Part shown: in pieces, positions 54,507 to 63,232 of the stretch
How the letters are laid out: each line of letters starts with the position of its first letter
Position numbering within the stretch: position 1 is the stretch's first letter
Origin: DATFTF01 sp963825175
GTDB lineage: Bacteria; Acidobacteriota; Thermoanaerobaculia; UBA5066; Gp7-AA6
NCBI GenBank assembly: GCA_963825175.1
Contig: CAWGSA010000002.1
Span: 248,001 to 312,000, forward strand
Direction: 5' to 3'
DNA length: 64,000 nucleotides
Program-made: the position numbers and the translations under genes
Notes under the pieces: generated by a model
What the model was told of the DNA's origin: nothing
Databases searched by the model: none
Seen by the model: only the letters and a program-made list of their open reading frames with translations

Positions 54507-55793
54507 ATGAAGATCCTCGTCATCGGCGGAGGCGGCCGGGAGCATGCTCTGTGCTGGGCCCTCCGGCGCAGCGCCTTCGTGGAGGAGCTCTTCTGCGCTC
54601 CGGGCAACCCCGGCATCGCCGAGCTCGCCGATTGTCTGCCGGTGTCCGCCGGCGACATCGTCGAGATCGCGGATCTGGCCGAGAAATTGAAACTGGACTT
54701 GACCATCGTGGGGCCCGAGCTTCCGCTCTCGCTGGGGATCACCGACGAGTTCTCCAAGCGCGGGCTGGGCATCTTCGGGCCCACGCGGCTGGCCGCGCAG
54801 ATCGAGTCGTCCAAAGTGTTCGCCAAGGAGTTTTTTCGGCGTCACGGGATCGCGACCTCGCGCGCCATCGTCTGCGCCTCCCAGTCCGAGGCGCAGACCG
54901 CGATCGACCGTCTGGGCTTCCCCGTGGTGCTCAAGGCCGACGGTCTGGCCGCTGGAAAAGGCGTCTTGACGGTCGACTCGAAAGACGACGCCGAACGGGC
55001 CCTGAAGCTCTTCTTCGAGGAACGCGTCTTCGGCTCGGCCGGCGACCGCGTGCTGGTCGAGGAGTTTCTGCAGGGCACGGAAGCCTCGTTCCTGGCGATC
55101 TGCGACGGGACGACCGCCGTGCCTCTCCCGACCGCTCGCGACTACAAGAAAGTCTACGACGGGGACCGCGGTCCCAACACCGGCGGAATGGGCGGCCACT
55201 CTCCAGCCGGCGCCGGGATGGAGGCCGCGACCTCGTCCCAGGTCTTGAAAGAGATCATCTGGCCGACGTTGAGGGGAATGTCGGCGGAGGGACGCCCCTT
55301 CTGCGGCGTGCTGTACGCCGGGCTCATGGTCACGGATTCCGGGCCGAAGATCCTGGAGTTCAACGCGCGCTTCGGCGATCCCGAGACGGAGGTGATCCTT
55401 CCGCGGGTGAACTCGGATCTGGCCGCCCTGCTGCTGGCCGCCATCCGCGGAGAGCTGGAAGGCGTCACACCGCTCGAGGTCAAGCCGGAGGCGTGCGTGG
55501 GCGTGGTGCTCTGCGCCGGAGGCTACCCGGGTCCCTTCGAGCAGGGCAAGCCGATCACGGGGGTCAACGAGGCCTCCCGGCTTCCTTCCGTCCAGGTCTT
55601 CCACGCCGGCACGGCGATCAACGGCGACCGCCTGGTGACCGCCGGCGGGCGCGTCCTGGTCGTTACGGCCATGGGCCCCACGCTCGGCGACGCCAGCGAC
55701 CGGGCCTACGAGGCGGCCGCGAAGATCGATTTCGAGGGCAAGCACCTCCGCCGCGATATTCCCTCCGGGATCGCCCGGCCGACGCGGGACTGA
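54507..55793 (+). CDS. purD: Phosphoribosylamine-glycine ligase
   Basis: The 428-residue ATP-grasp enzyme catalyses the second step of purine synthesis, joining glycine to 5-phosphoribosylamine. It has MKILVIGGGGREHALCWAL, TIVGPELPLSLGI, FPVVLKADGLAAGKGV (ATP-grasp lysine), VLVEEFLQGTEASF, DGDRGPNTGGMGGHSPA and LEFNARFGDPETEVILPR. ATG 54507 gives the canonical N-terminus; 9 extra codons upstream are not needed. Length and all motifs are normal. Its position in the same window as a purine-degrading cluster appears coincidental. Confidence 0.96.
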   Translation: MKILVIGGGGREHALCWALRRSAFVEELFCAPGNPGIAELADCLPVSAGDIVEIADLAEKLKLDLTIVGPELPLSLGITDEFSKRGLGIFGPTRLAAQIESSKVFAKEFFRRHGIATSRAIVCASQSEAQTAIDRLGFPVVLKADGLAAGKGVLTVDSKDDAERALKLFFEERVFGSAGDRVLVEEFLQGTEASFLAICDGTTAVPLPTARDYKKVYDGDRGPNTGGMGGHSPAGAGMEAATSSQVLKEIIWPTLRGMSAEGRPFCGVLYAGLMVTDSGPKILEFNARFGDPETEVILPRVNSDLAALLLAAIRGELEGVTPLEVKPEACVGVVLCAGGYPGPFEQGKPITGVNEASRLPSVQVFHAGTAINGDRLVTAGGRVLVVTAMGPTLGDASDRAYEAAAKIDFEGKHLRRDIPSGIARPTRD

Positions 55794-55859
55794 ACGAGGC
55801 TGGTCGAAGGGCCCGAGCAGATCGGCCGAATCGATCTGCGGAGACCGGCCTCCCCGATC

Positions 55860-55995
55860 GACGGGAGGAGATCCCTCGTCGCGGTGCTCCTCGGGATGAC
55901 AAGAGGGAAGCTGTCCGTCGCGAGCTCCCGCTCGCTCCTCACCCGAGCCTTCGCCTTCCTGTCATTCCGAGCGGAGCGAGGGATCTGCTCTCGAA
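55860..55995. repeat. Inverted REP-like element
   Basis: GAGATCCCTCG (55869-55879) with TCGGGATGACA, and the inverse TGTCATTCCGAGCGGAGCGA with GGGATCTGCTC (55959-55989), form a pair of inverted arms about 60 bp apart. The motif TCATTCCGAGCG.AGCGAGG.ATCT is a dispersed repeat I have seen in many unrelated bacterial genomes. The rest of 55794-56093 holds no gene that I can support. Confidence 0.7.
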
Positions 55996-56093
55996 CCTGC
56001 GCGGCCGATGTGCCGGGAGCAAGGCGGCGAACCTCGTCGCCTCGCTCCCTGGACTCAAATGATCCGCGTCCGACGCGTTCGTGCTTCCGAGGA

Positions 56094-57119
56094 TCAGTTC
56101 GCGCAGAGATTCGCGTCGGCGCACTTCAAATCGAAGTACGAGGCGTCCTGCGTCTTGACGCCAGCCGCGCTCCCCGAGGTCGAGGACCCGCCGTCGACGA
56201 TCGTGACGTACCCCTCGAACGTCGGCGACGTGCCCGTCGGCGCGGGGTTGTCGACGAAGACGATGATCTGGTGAACCCCCGAGGGAATGGCGGCCGCGGT
56301 AAAAATGTCCGGTATCTGCTGGACCTCTCCGGGCTGCATCCCCGTTCCGCGAACGCCGGAAAGGGTCATGACATTGCCGACTCGCTGGCCGGTCGCCGTG
56401 TCGTAGAACGAGAGCTGAACCGTGACGTCGGTCTGAGTTCCGTTGATGTCCGTGTTGCGGACGCCGACATTCGAGCGAAGGGTTCCGGGGAGGGAAGGTG
56501 CCGCCTTCGTGTCACGCGCCGTTCCGATCAGGGTCGTGTCGGCCGACTCGAAGAACAGCGAAGCGTTGTAGGCAAAGCCCACCGTGGCCGAAGAGGGAGT
56601 GTTCTCGTCCAGGTGGTTGTAGGTTCGAGCGACGACGCTCGCCTCCGACCCCAGAATGACGCCGCCCGTCCCGAACGCAGTGACCCCGGAGAACGTGACG
56701 AGAAGACTGCCGATCGTTCCCTGCTCGGCACCGGTCTGGAGCAGGCCCTGGCTGTTCAAGTAGTCGACGAAGTCGTCCTGGTGGAAATTCGCCAGGGCGG
56801 CCAGCGGAAACGACTGCACGGTCGTGCGGAAAAAGTTGTTCGGCGCTGCGGCGCAGCCCGACGACAGGCAGGTGTAGGAGAACTGGTATTCCACGGTGAT
56901 CGGCTGGTTCGTGTTGTTGTTGATGTCGACCGAGGTTCGAAAGAAAGCCGTCCCCTGGATTCTCGTGACGACCGGGACCTCGGCGGAATAGGAGGTGGCC
57001 GAAGCGGTCCCGATGCGGGCGATCCGCGGTCTCTGGAGGAGCCGCTCGTCGCTGGCACGGAGCGAAGCGGCGGCGAGGGCGAACACAGCGACGGCGACCG
57101 CGGAGGAAAATCGTTTCAT
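56094..57119 (-). CDS. Hypothetical secreted protein
   Basis: The 341-residue product has a signal peptide (residues 1-22, ending SLRAS) and an all-beta body rich in Thr, Ser and Asn: TAFFRTSVDINNNTNQPITV, SEASVVARTYN, VGVRNTDINGTQTDVTVQL, SGVHQIIVFVDNPAPTG. The repeated NNT..PITV and VR.T strand pattern suggests two or more Ig-like/CARDB-type sandwich domains. Four cysteines occur as two near pairs. No enzyme motif. It is preceded on the other side by DoxX, divergent. Probably an extracellular or periplasmic structural protein; family not recognised. Confidence 0.65.
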   Translation of the reverse strand: MKRFSSAVAVAVFALAAASLRASDERLLQRPRIARIGTASATSYSAEVPVVTRIQGTAFFRTSVDINNNTNQPITVEYQFSYTCLSSGCAAAPNNFFRTTVQSFPLAALANFHQDDFVDYLNSQGLLQTGAEQGTIGSLLVTFSGVTAFGTGGVILGSEASVVARTYNHLDENTPSSATVGFAYNASLFFESADTTLIGTARDTKAAPSLPGTLRSNVGVRNTDINGTQTDVTVQLSFYDTATGQRVGNVMTLSGVRGTGMQPGEVQQIPDIFTAAAIPSGVHQIIVFVDNPAPTGTSPTFEGYVTIVDGGSSTSGSAAGVKTQDASYFDLKCADANLCAN

Positions 57120-57326
57120 GATCCCATTCTCCTATCCCGGCCTGGGGCCGGACCGTTTTGAGGAAACCACCGGCGGCACTGTAGCAAAACTCGGTCCACG
57201 CTGCCGAATCGTCAAAACCCTCCCGCTTCGAGCGGTCCGGCGCGTACGCCGTCCTGGGCAGAGGACCCGGTGTCCTCGGAAAACGGCAGGGGACTCTTCG
57301 TCGCACGCCGCTGCTAGACTTTGACG

Positions 57327-57797
57327 ATGGCCTCCGCCTCCCGGTTGACCGCCCTGATCCGCATCGGGACGGGCGTCCTCTTCGTCGCCGAAGGTTTCGG
57401 GAAGGTCACCGGCAAGTTCGTCCGGGGCGCATTCGCGCACGACGCCGAGGAAATGGCGCGCAAGGCATGGCCCCTGTGGGGCTCGTTCCTGCGCTCGGTG
57501 GTGATTCCGCACGCGGGCCTGTTCGCATGGGTCGTGGCGCTGGGGGAGCTCCTCCTGGGCGTCGCGCTGCTCTTGGGGTTGCTGACCCGAGTCGCCGCCG
57601 CAGCGGGTGTGCTCCTGCTCCTCTCGATCCTGCTCGGCCAGTCCTATGTCCCCGGCTCGGACTGGATGGGCTGGATCACGGCCGGACTGACGACCAAGTT
57701 CGCGATCCTGCTCCTGCTTTCCATCGCCGCCACCGGGCACGGCGCCTGGGGCATCGACGGACGACGGCGAGGCAAAGTCCGGCCTGGATTTCGCTGA
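57327..57797 (+). CDS. DoxX-family membrane protein
   Basis: The 156-residue protein has four hydrophobic helices: LIRIGTGVLFVAEGFGKV, HAGLFAWVVALGELLLGVAL, LLTRVAAAAGVLLLLSILLG and FAILLLLSIAATGHG. RIGTGVLFVAEGFGK and GELLLGVALLLGLLTR are the DoxX/SURF4-like signatures. DoxX proteins are linked to quinone or thiosulfate-dependent redox reactions in some bacteria. The gene is convergent with a TlpA-like oxidoreductase whose stop is 3 bp away, which fits a membrane redox theme (inference). Confidence 0.8.
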   Translation: MASASRLTALIRIGTGVLFVAEGFGKVTGKFVRGAFAHDAEEMARKAWPLWGSFLRSVVIPHAGLFAWVVALGELLLGVALLLGLLTRVAAAAGVLLLLSILLGQSYVPGSDWMGWITAGLTTKFAILLLLSIAATGHGAWGIDGRRRGKVRPGFR

Positions 57798-57800
57798 ACC

Positions 57801-58337
57801 TCACGGGAGAAGAACCAGAATCTCCCTCTGGTATTGCGCGTACGAGTGCTTGCCGGAGAGGACCTTCGCCTTGTGACCGTTGCGATCGTAGAGCACGGAG
57901 AACGGGAGCTCGCCGCCCCACCCTTTGTCCACCGCGTCGATGAAGTCCTGATCGTCGCCCCCGCTCTTCTTGTGGAAGTTGGGAAATCCCGGCTTCTGGT
58001 CCGTGAGGAACTTGTGAACTCCCGGCATGGCGCTGGCGAGATCCGTCGAGACGCCGACGACCCGAAGCCCACGCGGCCCGAGGGACTTCTGAAGGCGTGT
58101 CAGGTCGGGAAACTCCTCGCGACAGGGCACGCACCAGGTCGCCCAGAAGTTGACGAGAACCACGCGCCCCTTTTGGCGGGTAATCAGGTCTGCAAGCCCC
58201 GTGGCGTCGATCTCGCCGGCCAGGAGGGAATCGGGGGAACGGGAAATCGCAGCCGCAGCGAGGCCGTGGGATCGAAGAGGCGCGAGGAGCCCGACGACGA
58301 CGAGAAACAATGCGAGCGTGTTCCAACGTCTCCGCAT
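57801..58337 (-). CDS. TlpA-like thiol:disulfide oxidoreductase
   Basis: The 178-residue protein has a signal or anchor helix (residues 3-22) and a thioredoxin fold with redox motif in LVNFWATWCVPCREEFPDL. The cis-Pro region is ELPFSVLYDRNGH and the C-terminal helix ends the chain. Such periplasmic proteins reduce disulfides, often during cytochrome c maturation. ATG 58335-58337 was chosen; a GTG three codons upstream is possible. It lies directly downstream of another thioredoxin-fold gene on the same strand. Confidence 0.88.
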   Translation of the reverse strand: MRRRWNTLALFLVVVGLLAPLRSHGLAAAAISRSPDSLLAGEIDATGLADLITRQKGRVVLVNFWATWCVPCREEFPDLTRLQKSLGPRGLRVVGVSTDLASAMPGVHKFLTDQKPGFPNFHKKSGGDDQDFIDAVDKGWGGELPFSVLYDRNGHKAKVLSGKHSYAQYQREILVLLP

Positions 58338-58346
58338 TCCGATCAC

Positions 58347-58376
58347 CCGATCACAAATCGCAAATCACAAATCCGT
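58347..58376. repeat. Short heptad repeat (ATCACAA family)
   Basis: Three to four units ATCACAA, ATCGCAA, ATCACAA, ATC fill the 38-bp gap between the two thioredoxin-fold genes. Same 7-nt period as the other spacer repeats, with a different sequence. Confidence 0.7.
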
Positions 58377-58960
58377 TAGACCCTCTTGATCGAGCATCCG
58401 AACGCCTTGGTTTCCGCCTTCTGAATGGCCTTGCCGGAAAGCAGGTCCTCCAGCGCGTTCTTCAGGTCCGGAGACGCAACCCTGGAAGGGTCCTCGTAGT
58501 TCTCGTCGATACGCCCGTGATAGCGGAGCTTGCCCTGGGGGTCGACGACGTAGATCTCCGGAGTGTGCTTGGCGTCGTAGAGGTCCGCCACTTTGTTGCC
58601 CGGGTCCTTCATCAGGGGAAACGCGAAGCCGTGTTTTTGAGCGTGCGTCTTCACTTCCTCCGCCGGCTCGGTCTTGTTGCTGTTGATGCCGACGAACAGC
58701 ACTCCCCGTTTGGCATAGGCGGCGGCCATGTCGCGCATCCTGTCGTTGTAGGCGTTGGAGTACGGGCACTGGGTCGCGATGAACATGAGGACGACCGCCT
58801 TGTGATCCTTCGCGGCCTGGGACAGCGCGAAGGCCTGGCCGGCCAGGGTCGTCAGGGTGAACTCGGGGGCCGGGGCGCCGATCGCGGGGGCGGACGCCGA
58901 GACCAGGCTCGCCATGCTGGCCAACCCGGCGGACAGGGCCACGATGCGCAAGAGTCGCAT
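58376..58960 (-). CDS. Secreted AhpC/TSA-like redoxin
   Basis: The 194-residue product has a signal peptide (residues 1-23) and a thioredoxin-like domain: APAPEFTLTTLAGQAFALSQ, VVLMFIATQCPYSNAYNDRM, then HTPEIYVVDPQGKLRYHGRI. The active-site position has a single cysteine (CPYS), as in peroxiredoxin-like or resA-like proteins of the thiol-specific family (with Ser in place of the second Cys). A second cysteine occurs only near the C-terminus (FGCSIKRV). Likely periplasmic redox function; substrate unknown. AGGAGG lies before the ATG. Confidence 0.82.
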   Translation of the reverse strand: MRLLRIVALSAGLASMASLVSASAPAIGAPAPEFTLTTLAGQAFALSQAAKDHKAVVLMFIATQCPYSNAYNDRMRDMAAAYAKRGVLFVGINSNKTEPAEEVKTHAQKHGFAFPLMKDPGNKVADLYDAKHTPEIYVVDPQGKLRYHGRIDENYEDPSRVASPDLKNALEDLLSGKAIQKAETKAFGCSIKRV

Positions 58961-59029
58961 GAGACTGCCTCCTTCTTCGTCCTTCCTAGTCTGAGGATAG
59001 GCGGCTTTATTCCCGCGTCCGCGCGGGCT

Positions 59030-59425
59030 CTACTTGAACCAGCCCCGCTTGGGCCGCGCCTCGAGCTCCGACAGGCGGGACTCCAGGCGGGCGACGCGAT
59101 GGAGCAGCTCATCGACGCTTTCGGACTGGCGGCGCAGGATCTCCGCGATCCGGTCGAGCTCCTGTCGGAGCGCCTCGGCGTCGCCGCGTGAGGTCATCGC
59201 GCGCCGCACGTCCGCGAGCTTGAGCCCTCTCTGCTCGGTCAGACGGCGGACCGCGGACAGCCGTTCCACGTCTTCGGGGCGGTAACGACGGTGGCCTCCG
59301 CGGGTCTTGCGGATCGGGAGGAGGCCCGGCAGCTCCTTCTCGTAGAAGCGCAGGGTCGTAACCGGAATGCCCGTCTGCCGGGAGACTTCGGTGATCGAAA
59401 GGCCGGGGACGAGGGGTCGCGGCAC
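59030..59425 (-). CDS. MerR-family transcriptional regulator
   Basis: The 131-residue protein has an N-terminal MerR winged helix: LSITEVSRQTGIPVTTLRFY, EKELPGLLP, RGGHRRYRPEDVERLSAV, then a C-terminal coiled coil with LRQELDRIAEILRRQSESVD and VARLESRLSELEARP. The coil should drive dimerisation. No cysteine ligands for metals are present. The regulated gene is unknown; the downstream redoxin/TlpA genes on the same strand are candidates. Confidence 0.88.
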   Translation of the reverse strand: MPRPLVPGLSITEVSRQTGIPVTTLRFYEKELPGLLPIRKTRGGHRRYRPEDVERLSAVRRLTEQRGLKLADVRRAMTSRGDAEALRQELDRIAEILRRQSESVDELLHRVARLESRLSELEARPKRGWFK

Positions 59426-59480
59426 GTCGAAAGGAAATCAACCCGTTGCGGGTTTCACCGCAAACGCAGTCGAGACGGAC

Positions 59481-59852
59481 CTAGACCGCGAAGGTCGGCC
59501 GTCGGATCACCGGATCGAATTTCCAGACGTACTTGTACGCGCCGCCGAAGAAATCGATGACCAACTGGTAATGCGCCTCGACCGTCACCGCCTCCCGGGT
59601 GCGGACCACGGACAGGTTGTCCTTGGTCACGGGGATATTGAGATCGCGGGCCTTCGCCAGGATCTCTTTTTCGATCTGCGTAATGCTCTTGATGGAGCCG
59701 AACGACGCCTCTTCGCTCAGAAAGTCCTCGAACTTGGAGGACGCCACCTTGACGGGCACGATCTTGACCAGCGCGTATCCGAGGATGGCGACGATGGCCA
59801 ACCAGATGATGCAACCGACGCTGCCTTTGCCGCGCTGGGCGCGTCTGTTCAT
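59481..59852 (-). CDS. DUF4845-like small membrane protein
   Basis: The 123-residue protein has an N-terminal transmembrane helix (residues 13-30, CIIWLAIVAILGYALVKI), then PVKVASSKFEDFLSEEASFG and a C-terminal alpha/beta part VEAHYQLVIDFFGGAYKYVW. The layout matches DUF4845, which in proteobacteria sits in the lepA-lepB-DUF4845-rnc order. Here it follows lepA and two lepB genes by 52 bp, supporting the match. Function is unknown but probably linked to protein export or the membrane. Confidence 0.75.
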   Translation of the reverse strand: MNRRAQRGKGSVGCIIWLAIVAILGYALVKIVPVKVASSKFEDFLSEEASFGSIKSITQIEKEILAKARDLNIPVTKDNLSVVRTREAVTVEAHYQLVIDFFGGAYKYVWKFDPVIRRPTFAV

Positions 59853-59904
59853 TGAGCCTCCGAAAAAAACGTTCCGATTGTAACCGAACTCGCCCGGACG
59901 AAGT

Positions 59905-60621
59905 TCATCTCACCGGATGGAAGAACCGGGCCCAACGCGTTCTGCGGGGAAGGTCGAACAATCGGGCCATCCCATTGGAAGGCCCGGAGGAGGGTGGGGC
60001 CAGGGACCAGTAGACGAAGAGGGCGCGTCCCTTCAGGTTCGCCGCCGGAACGGGACCCCAGAATCGGCTGTCGTACGAGCTGTCGCGGTTGTCCCCCATG
60101 GCGAAGGAAGCGTCCCGGGGGACTCGCGTGGCGCCCATCCAGCTGCCCGGCGCCCTCCGGCCCGGGGGACTCGCTGCGCGGGACTCCCGCTCCGAGCGTT
60201 GGTCCAGGACTCCGTTGACGAAGACTCTTCGGTCGCGGACTTCCACCGTATCGTCGGGCACCGCGACGACTCTCTTGATGAAATCCCGGCTCGGATCCTC
60301 GGGAAACTTGAAGACGATCACGTCGCCGCGGCGAACCGGCCGGTAGGGAAGGATCGCGGAGAAAGCCCGGCCATGCGGAGCAAAGGCGAACTTGTTGACC
60401 AGGAGATGATCGCCGACCAGGACCGTCGGCTCCATCGACCCGCTCGGCACGACGAACGCCTGGAACAGGAAGGTGCGAACGAAGAGGGCGGCGATGACCG
60501 CGACCAGCACGACCTCGACGAGCTCTCGCCATCGCCCCGGCACGGGCTGCGCCGCGTCCGGCTCCGCGGCGGACGAGGCCGCCCCCGCGATCAGCGTACC
60601 AGGTGGAACATCCGGTCCCAT
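59905..60621 (-). CDS. lepB: Signal peptidase I, second tandem copy
   Basis: The 238-residue type I signal peptidase cleaves signal peptides at the outer face of the inner membrane. It has one transmembrane helix (about 33-55). The catalytic serine lies in VVPSGSMEPTVLVGDHLLVN (about S62), the lysine in FIKRVVAVPDD (about K116), and the conserved MGDNRDSSYDSRFWGPV follows. ATG 60619-60621 lies 31 bp inside the preceding lepB. Sequence identity with copy 1 is moderate, so this is an old duplication with possible division of substrates. Confidence 0.9.
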   Translation of the reverse strand: MGPDVPPGTLIAGAASSAAEPDAAQPVPGRWRELVEVVLVAVIAALFVRTFLFQAFVVPSGSMEPTVLVGDHLLVNKFAFAPHGRAFSAILPYRPVRRGDVIVFKFPEDPSRDFIKRVVAVPDDTVEVRDRRVFVNGVLDQRSERESRAASPPGRRAPGSWMGATRVPRDASFAMGDNRDSSYDSRFWGPVPAANLKGRALFVYWSLAPPSSGPSNGMARLFDLPRRTRWARFFHPVR

Positions 60622-61337
60622 CGCGTGCGGGTAAAGAAGTGGATCGCCACGGACAGGAGTTGCTGGATCTTGGCCACCGCTCCGCGCCAGATATGGGAGT
60701 TGGGCTCCGCCTCGTAGGACCAGTAGATGAGGAAAGGGCGGCCGAAGATGTTGCGGCGCGGGATGGGGCCCCAGAACCTGCTGTCCAGGGAATTGTCCCG
60801 ATTGTCTCCCATGCCGAAGTAGTGGTCGGCCGGCACGGTGTACGGTCCGAAGTAGTCGCGCGGTCCCCGCGGATCTCCCGGCGTGTACGTCTCGGAGTCG
60901 ATGTGCTGGACGTGCGGCCCGTCGGCCGTCTGGCCGTTGACGGTCACCGTCTTGGCGTGGACGAGGATCGTGTCCCCGGGTGTCCCCACCGATCTCTTGA
61001 CCAGGACGTTGGTGTCGTTCAAGTCGTCGCCGGGCTTCTTGAACACGATGATGTCGCCCCGGTGAACGTCGCGGTACGGAAGGACCTTCGCGAGCCAAGG
61101 AAGACGCGGCCCGTATGCGAACTTGTTGACGAGCAGATGGTCTCCCACCAGGATCGTGGTCTCCATCGATCCGGTGGGGACCTGGTAGGTTTGAACCACG
61201 AACGTGCGGACGAAGAGCACGAACACGGCGGCCACGAGCAGTGACTCGTACCACTCGCGCGAGGAGGAATGGCCGGACGTTTCCGGCTCGGCGGGCTCGG
61301 CCGCCGGAGCGGGGGATCCCTTCGTTTCTTTCTTCAT
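60591..61337 (-). CDS. lepB: Signal peptidase I, first tandem copy
   Basis: The 248-residue protein has a cytosolic Pro/Glu-rich N-terminus, one transmembrane helix (about 31-50), catalytic serine in YQVPTGSMETTILVGDHLLV (about S57) and lysine in VLVKRSVGTPGD (about K114). MGDNRDNSLDSRFWGPIP follows. Both catalytic residues are intact in both copies. Start ATG 61335-61337 overlaps the lepA stop as ATGA, which couples the two. The C-terminal tail (HFFTRTRWDRMFHLVR) is shared in pattern with copy 2 (RTRWARFFHPVR). Confidence 0.92.
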   Translation of the reverse strand: MKKETKGSPAPAAEPAEPETSGHSSSREWYESLLVAAVFVLFVRTFVVQTYQVPTGSMETTILVGDHLLVNKFAYGPRLPWLAKVLPYRDVHRGDIIVFKKPGDDLNDTNVLVKRSVGTPGDTILVHAKTVTVNGQTADGPHVQHIDSETYTPGDPRGPRDYFGPYTVPADHYFGMGDNRDNSLDSRFWGPIPRRNIFGRPFLIYWSYEAEPNSHIWRGAVAKIQQLLSVAIHFFTRTRWDRMFHLVR

Positions 61338-63132
61338 TCGACTTTGAGGACGGCGAGGAAGGCCTCCTGCGGGATGTCCACCCGCCCGACCCTCTTCATC
61401 CGCTTCTTCCCCTCCTTCTGTTTCTCCAGGAGCTTTCTCTTGCGCGTGATGTCGCCCCCGTAGCACTTGGCCAGTACATTCTTGCGCATCGCCGAAACCG
61501 TCTCCCGGGCAATGATCTTGGACCCGATGGCCGCCTGGATCACGACTTCGAACATCTGACGGGGGATGATTTCTTTCATCTTTGCCGCCAGGAGCCGGCC
61601 CTTGGGGGCCGACTCTTCCCGGTGGACGATCAAGGACAGAGCGTCGACGGGCTCGCCGTTGACCAGGATGTCGAGCTTGACCAGATCCCCCTCGCGGTAT
61701 CCGACGAACTCGTAGTCGAACGACGCGTAGCCCTTGGAGATCGACTTCAACTTGTCGTAGAAGTCGAGGACGACCTCGTTCAACGGAAACTCGTACGTCA
61801 GGACGACCCGGTTGGCCGACAGATACTCCATCGATTTCTGGACCCCGCGCCGCTCCTCGCAGAGCTTCAAGAGGCCCCCCAGGAAGTCGTCGCGGGTGAT
61901 GATCGTCGACGCGATGTACGGCTCCTCGATCTTCTGGATGTGATTGAGGGGCGGGAGATGGTTGGGGTTGACGATGTCGAGGACCTCGCCCTTGGTGGTC
62001 GAGACCCGATAGTTGACGCCGGGCGCGGTCGTGATCAGGTCGAGGTCGAACTCCCGCTCCAGCCGCTCCTGCACGATCTCCATGTGGAGGAGCCCCAGGA
62101 AACCGCAGCGGAATCCGAATCCGAGGGCCGTCGAGTTCTCCGGAATGAAGGTAAAAGAGGCATCGTTCAACCGGAGCTTTTCCATGGCGTCGCGCAGATT
62201 GGCGTAATCGTCCGCGTTGGTGGGGAAGAGGCCGGCGAAGACCATGGGCTTGGCCTCGGCGAAGCCGGGCAGCGGCTCGGCCGCGGAGTTGGCGACGTCG
62301 ATGATGGTGTCGCCGATGCGCGTCGAGTGGAGATCCTTGATGTTGGCCCACACGAAACCGACTTCGCCGACCGAGAGCTCCGGCACGGATTCGCGCTGTG
62401 GCTTGAAGATCCCGACCTCTTCCACTTCCGACTCCAGGCGGGTGCCCATGGCGCGGATCTTCATCCGCGGCGCCAGCCGGCCGTCCACGATGCGGACGAG
62501 CGAGGTCACCCCGCGGTACGGGTCGTACCAGGAGTCGAACAGGAGGGCCTTCAGCGGCGCGTCCGGGTCGCCCTGGGGGGAGGGATGTCGCGGACGATCC
62601 GCTCGAGGAGCTCGTCGATGCCGATGCCCTGCTTGGCCGAGGTCAGGATTGCGTCGTGCGCGGGAATCCCGATGACCTGCTCGATCTGCTCGCGCGCGCG
62701 CTCGGGCTCGGCCGAGGGGAGATCGATCTTGTTGATGACCGGCAGGATGGTCAGGTTGTTGTGGACCGCGAGGTAGGCGTTGGCCAGGGTCTGCGCTTCC
62801 ACGCCCTGGGTGGCGTCCACGACCAGGATGGCGCCCTCGCAGGCCGCCAGCGACCGGGAGACCTCGTAGGAGAAGTCGACGTGGCCGGGAGTGTCGATCA
62901 GGTTGAGCGTGTACGCGCGGCCGTCCCGCGCGGCGTAGCGCAGGGTCACTGCGCGGGCCTTGATCGTGATGCCGCGCTCCTGCTCGAGCTCCATGTCGTC
63001 GAGCATCTGCTCGTGCATGTCCCGCTGCGAGACGGCGCCGCAGCGTTCCAGCAGGCGGTCCGACAGGGTCGTCTTGCCATGGTCGATGTGCGCGACGATG
63101 GAGAAGTTGCGGATCAGACTGGGGTCGGTCAT
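61334..63132 (-). CDS. lepA: Elongation factor 4 (LepA), one frameshift in a G6 run
   Basis: LepA is a ribosome-associated GTPase that acts on stalled or mistranslocated complexes. It has P-loop VAHIDHGKTTL, switch RGITIKA, DTPGHVD and NKIDLPSA in the first frame. After the G6 run at 62575-62580 come LKALLFDSWYDPYRG, ELSVGEVGFVWANIKD, PGFAEAKPMVFAGLFP, GFRCGFLGLLHMEIVQERLE and KEIIPRQMFEVVIQAAIG in the second frame. One base added or removed in that homopolymer restores a normal protein of about 600 residues. The gene is otherwise clean, so a sequencing error is likely. Operon with lepB-lepB-DUF4845. Confidence 0.93.
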
Positions 63133-63149
63133 GGGCGAACGGGGGATGT

Positions 63150-63232
63150 TACATGGTGTTCTAAGTTCAAGTTCTAAGTTCTAAGTTCTAAGTTCGAAGT
63201 TCGAAGTTCACCAACCTTGAACATTGAACTCA
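63150..63232. repeat. Heptad repeat with inverted arm (AAGTTCT family)
   Basis: At least seven units AAGTTCT/AAGTTCG at 63162-63211 are followed by a shorter inverse arm (CTTGAAC, ATTGAAC). It lies between lepA and tsaD and touches the tsaD stop. Confidence 0.85.

Noticed and set aside
59905..61254. A 449-codon reverse frame spanning both lepB genes
   Set aside because: Only the second lepB is in this frame; the upstream part is an out-of-frame reading of the first lepB.
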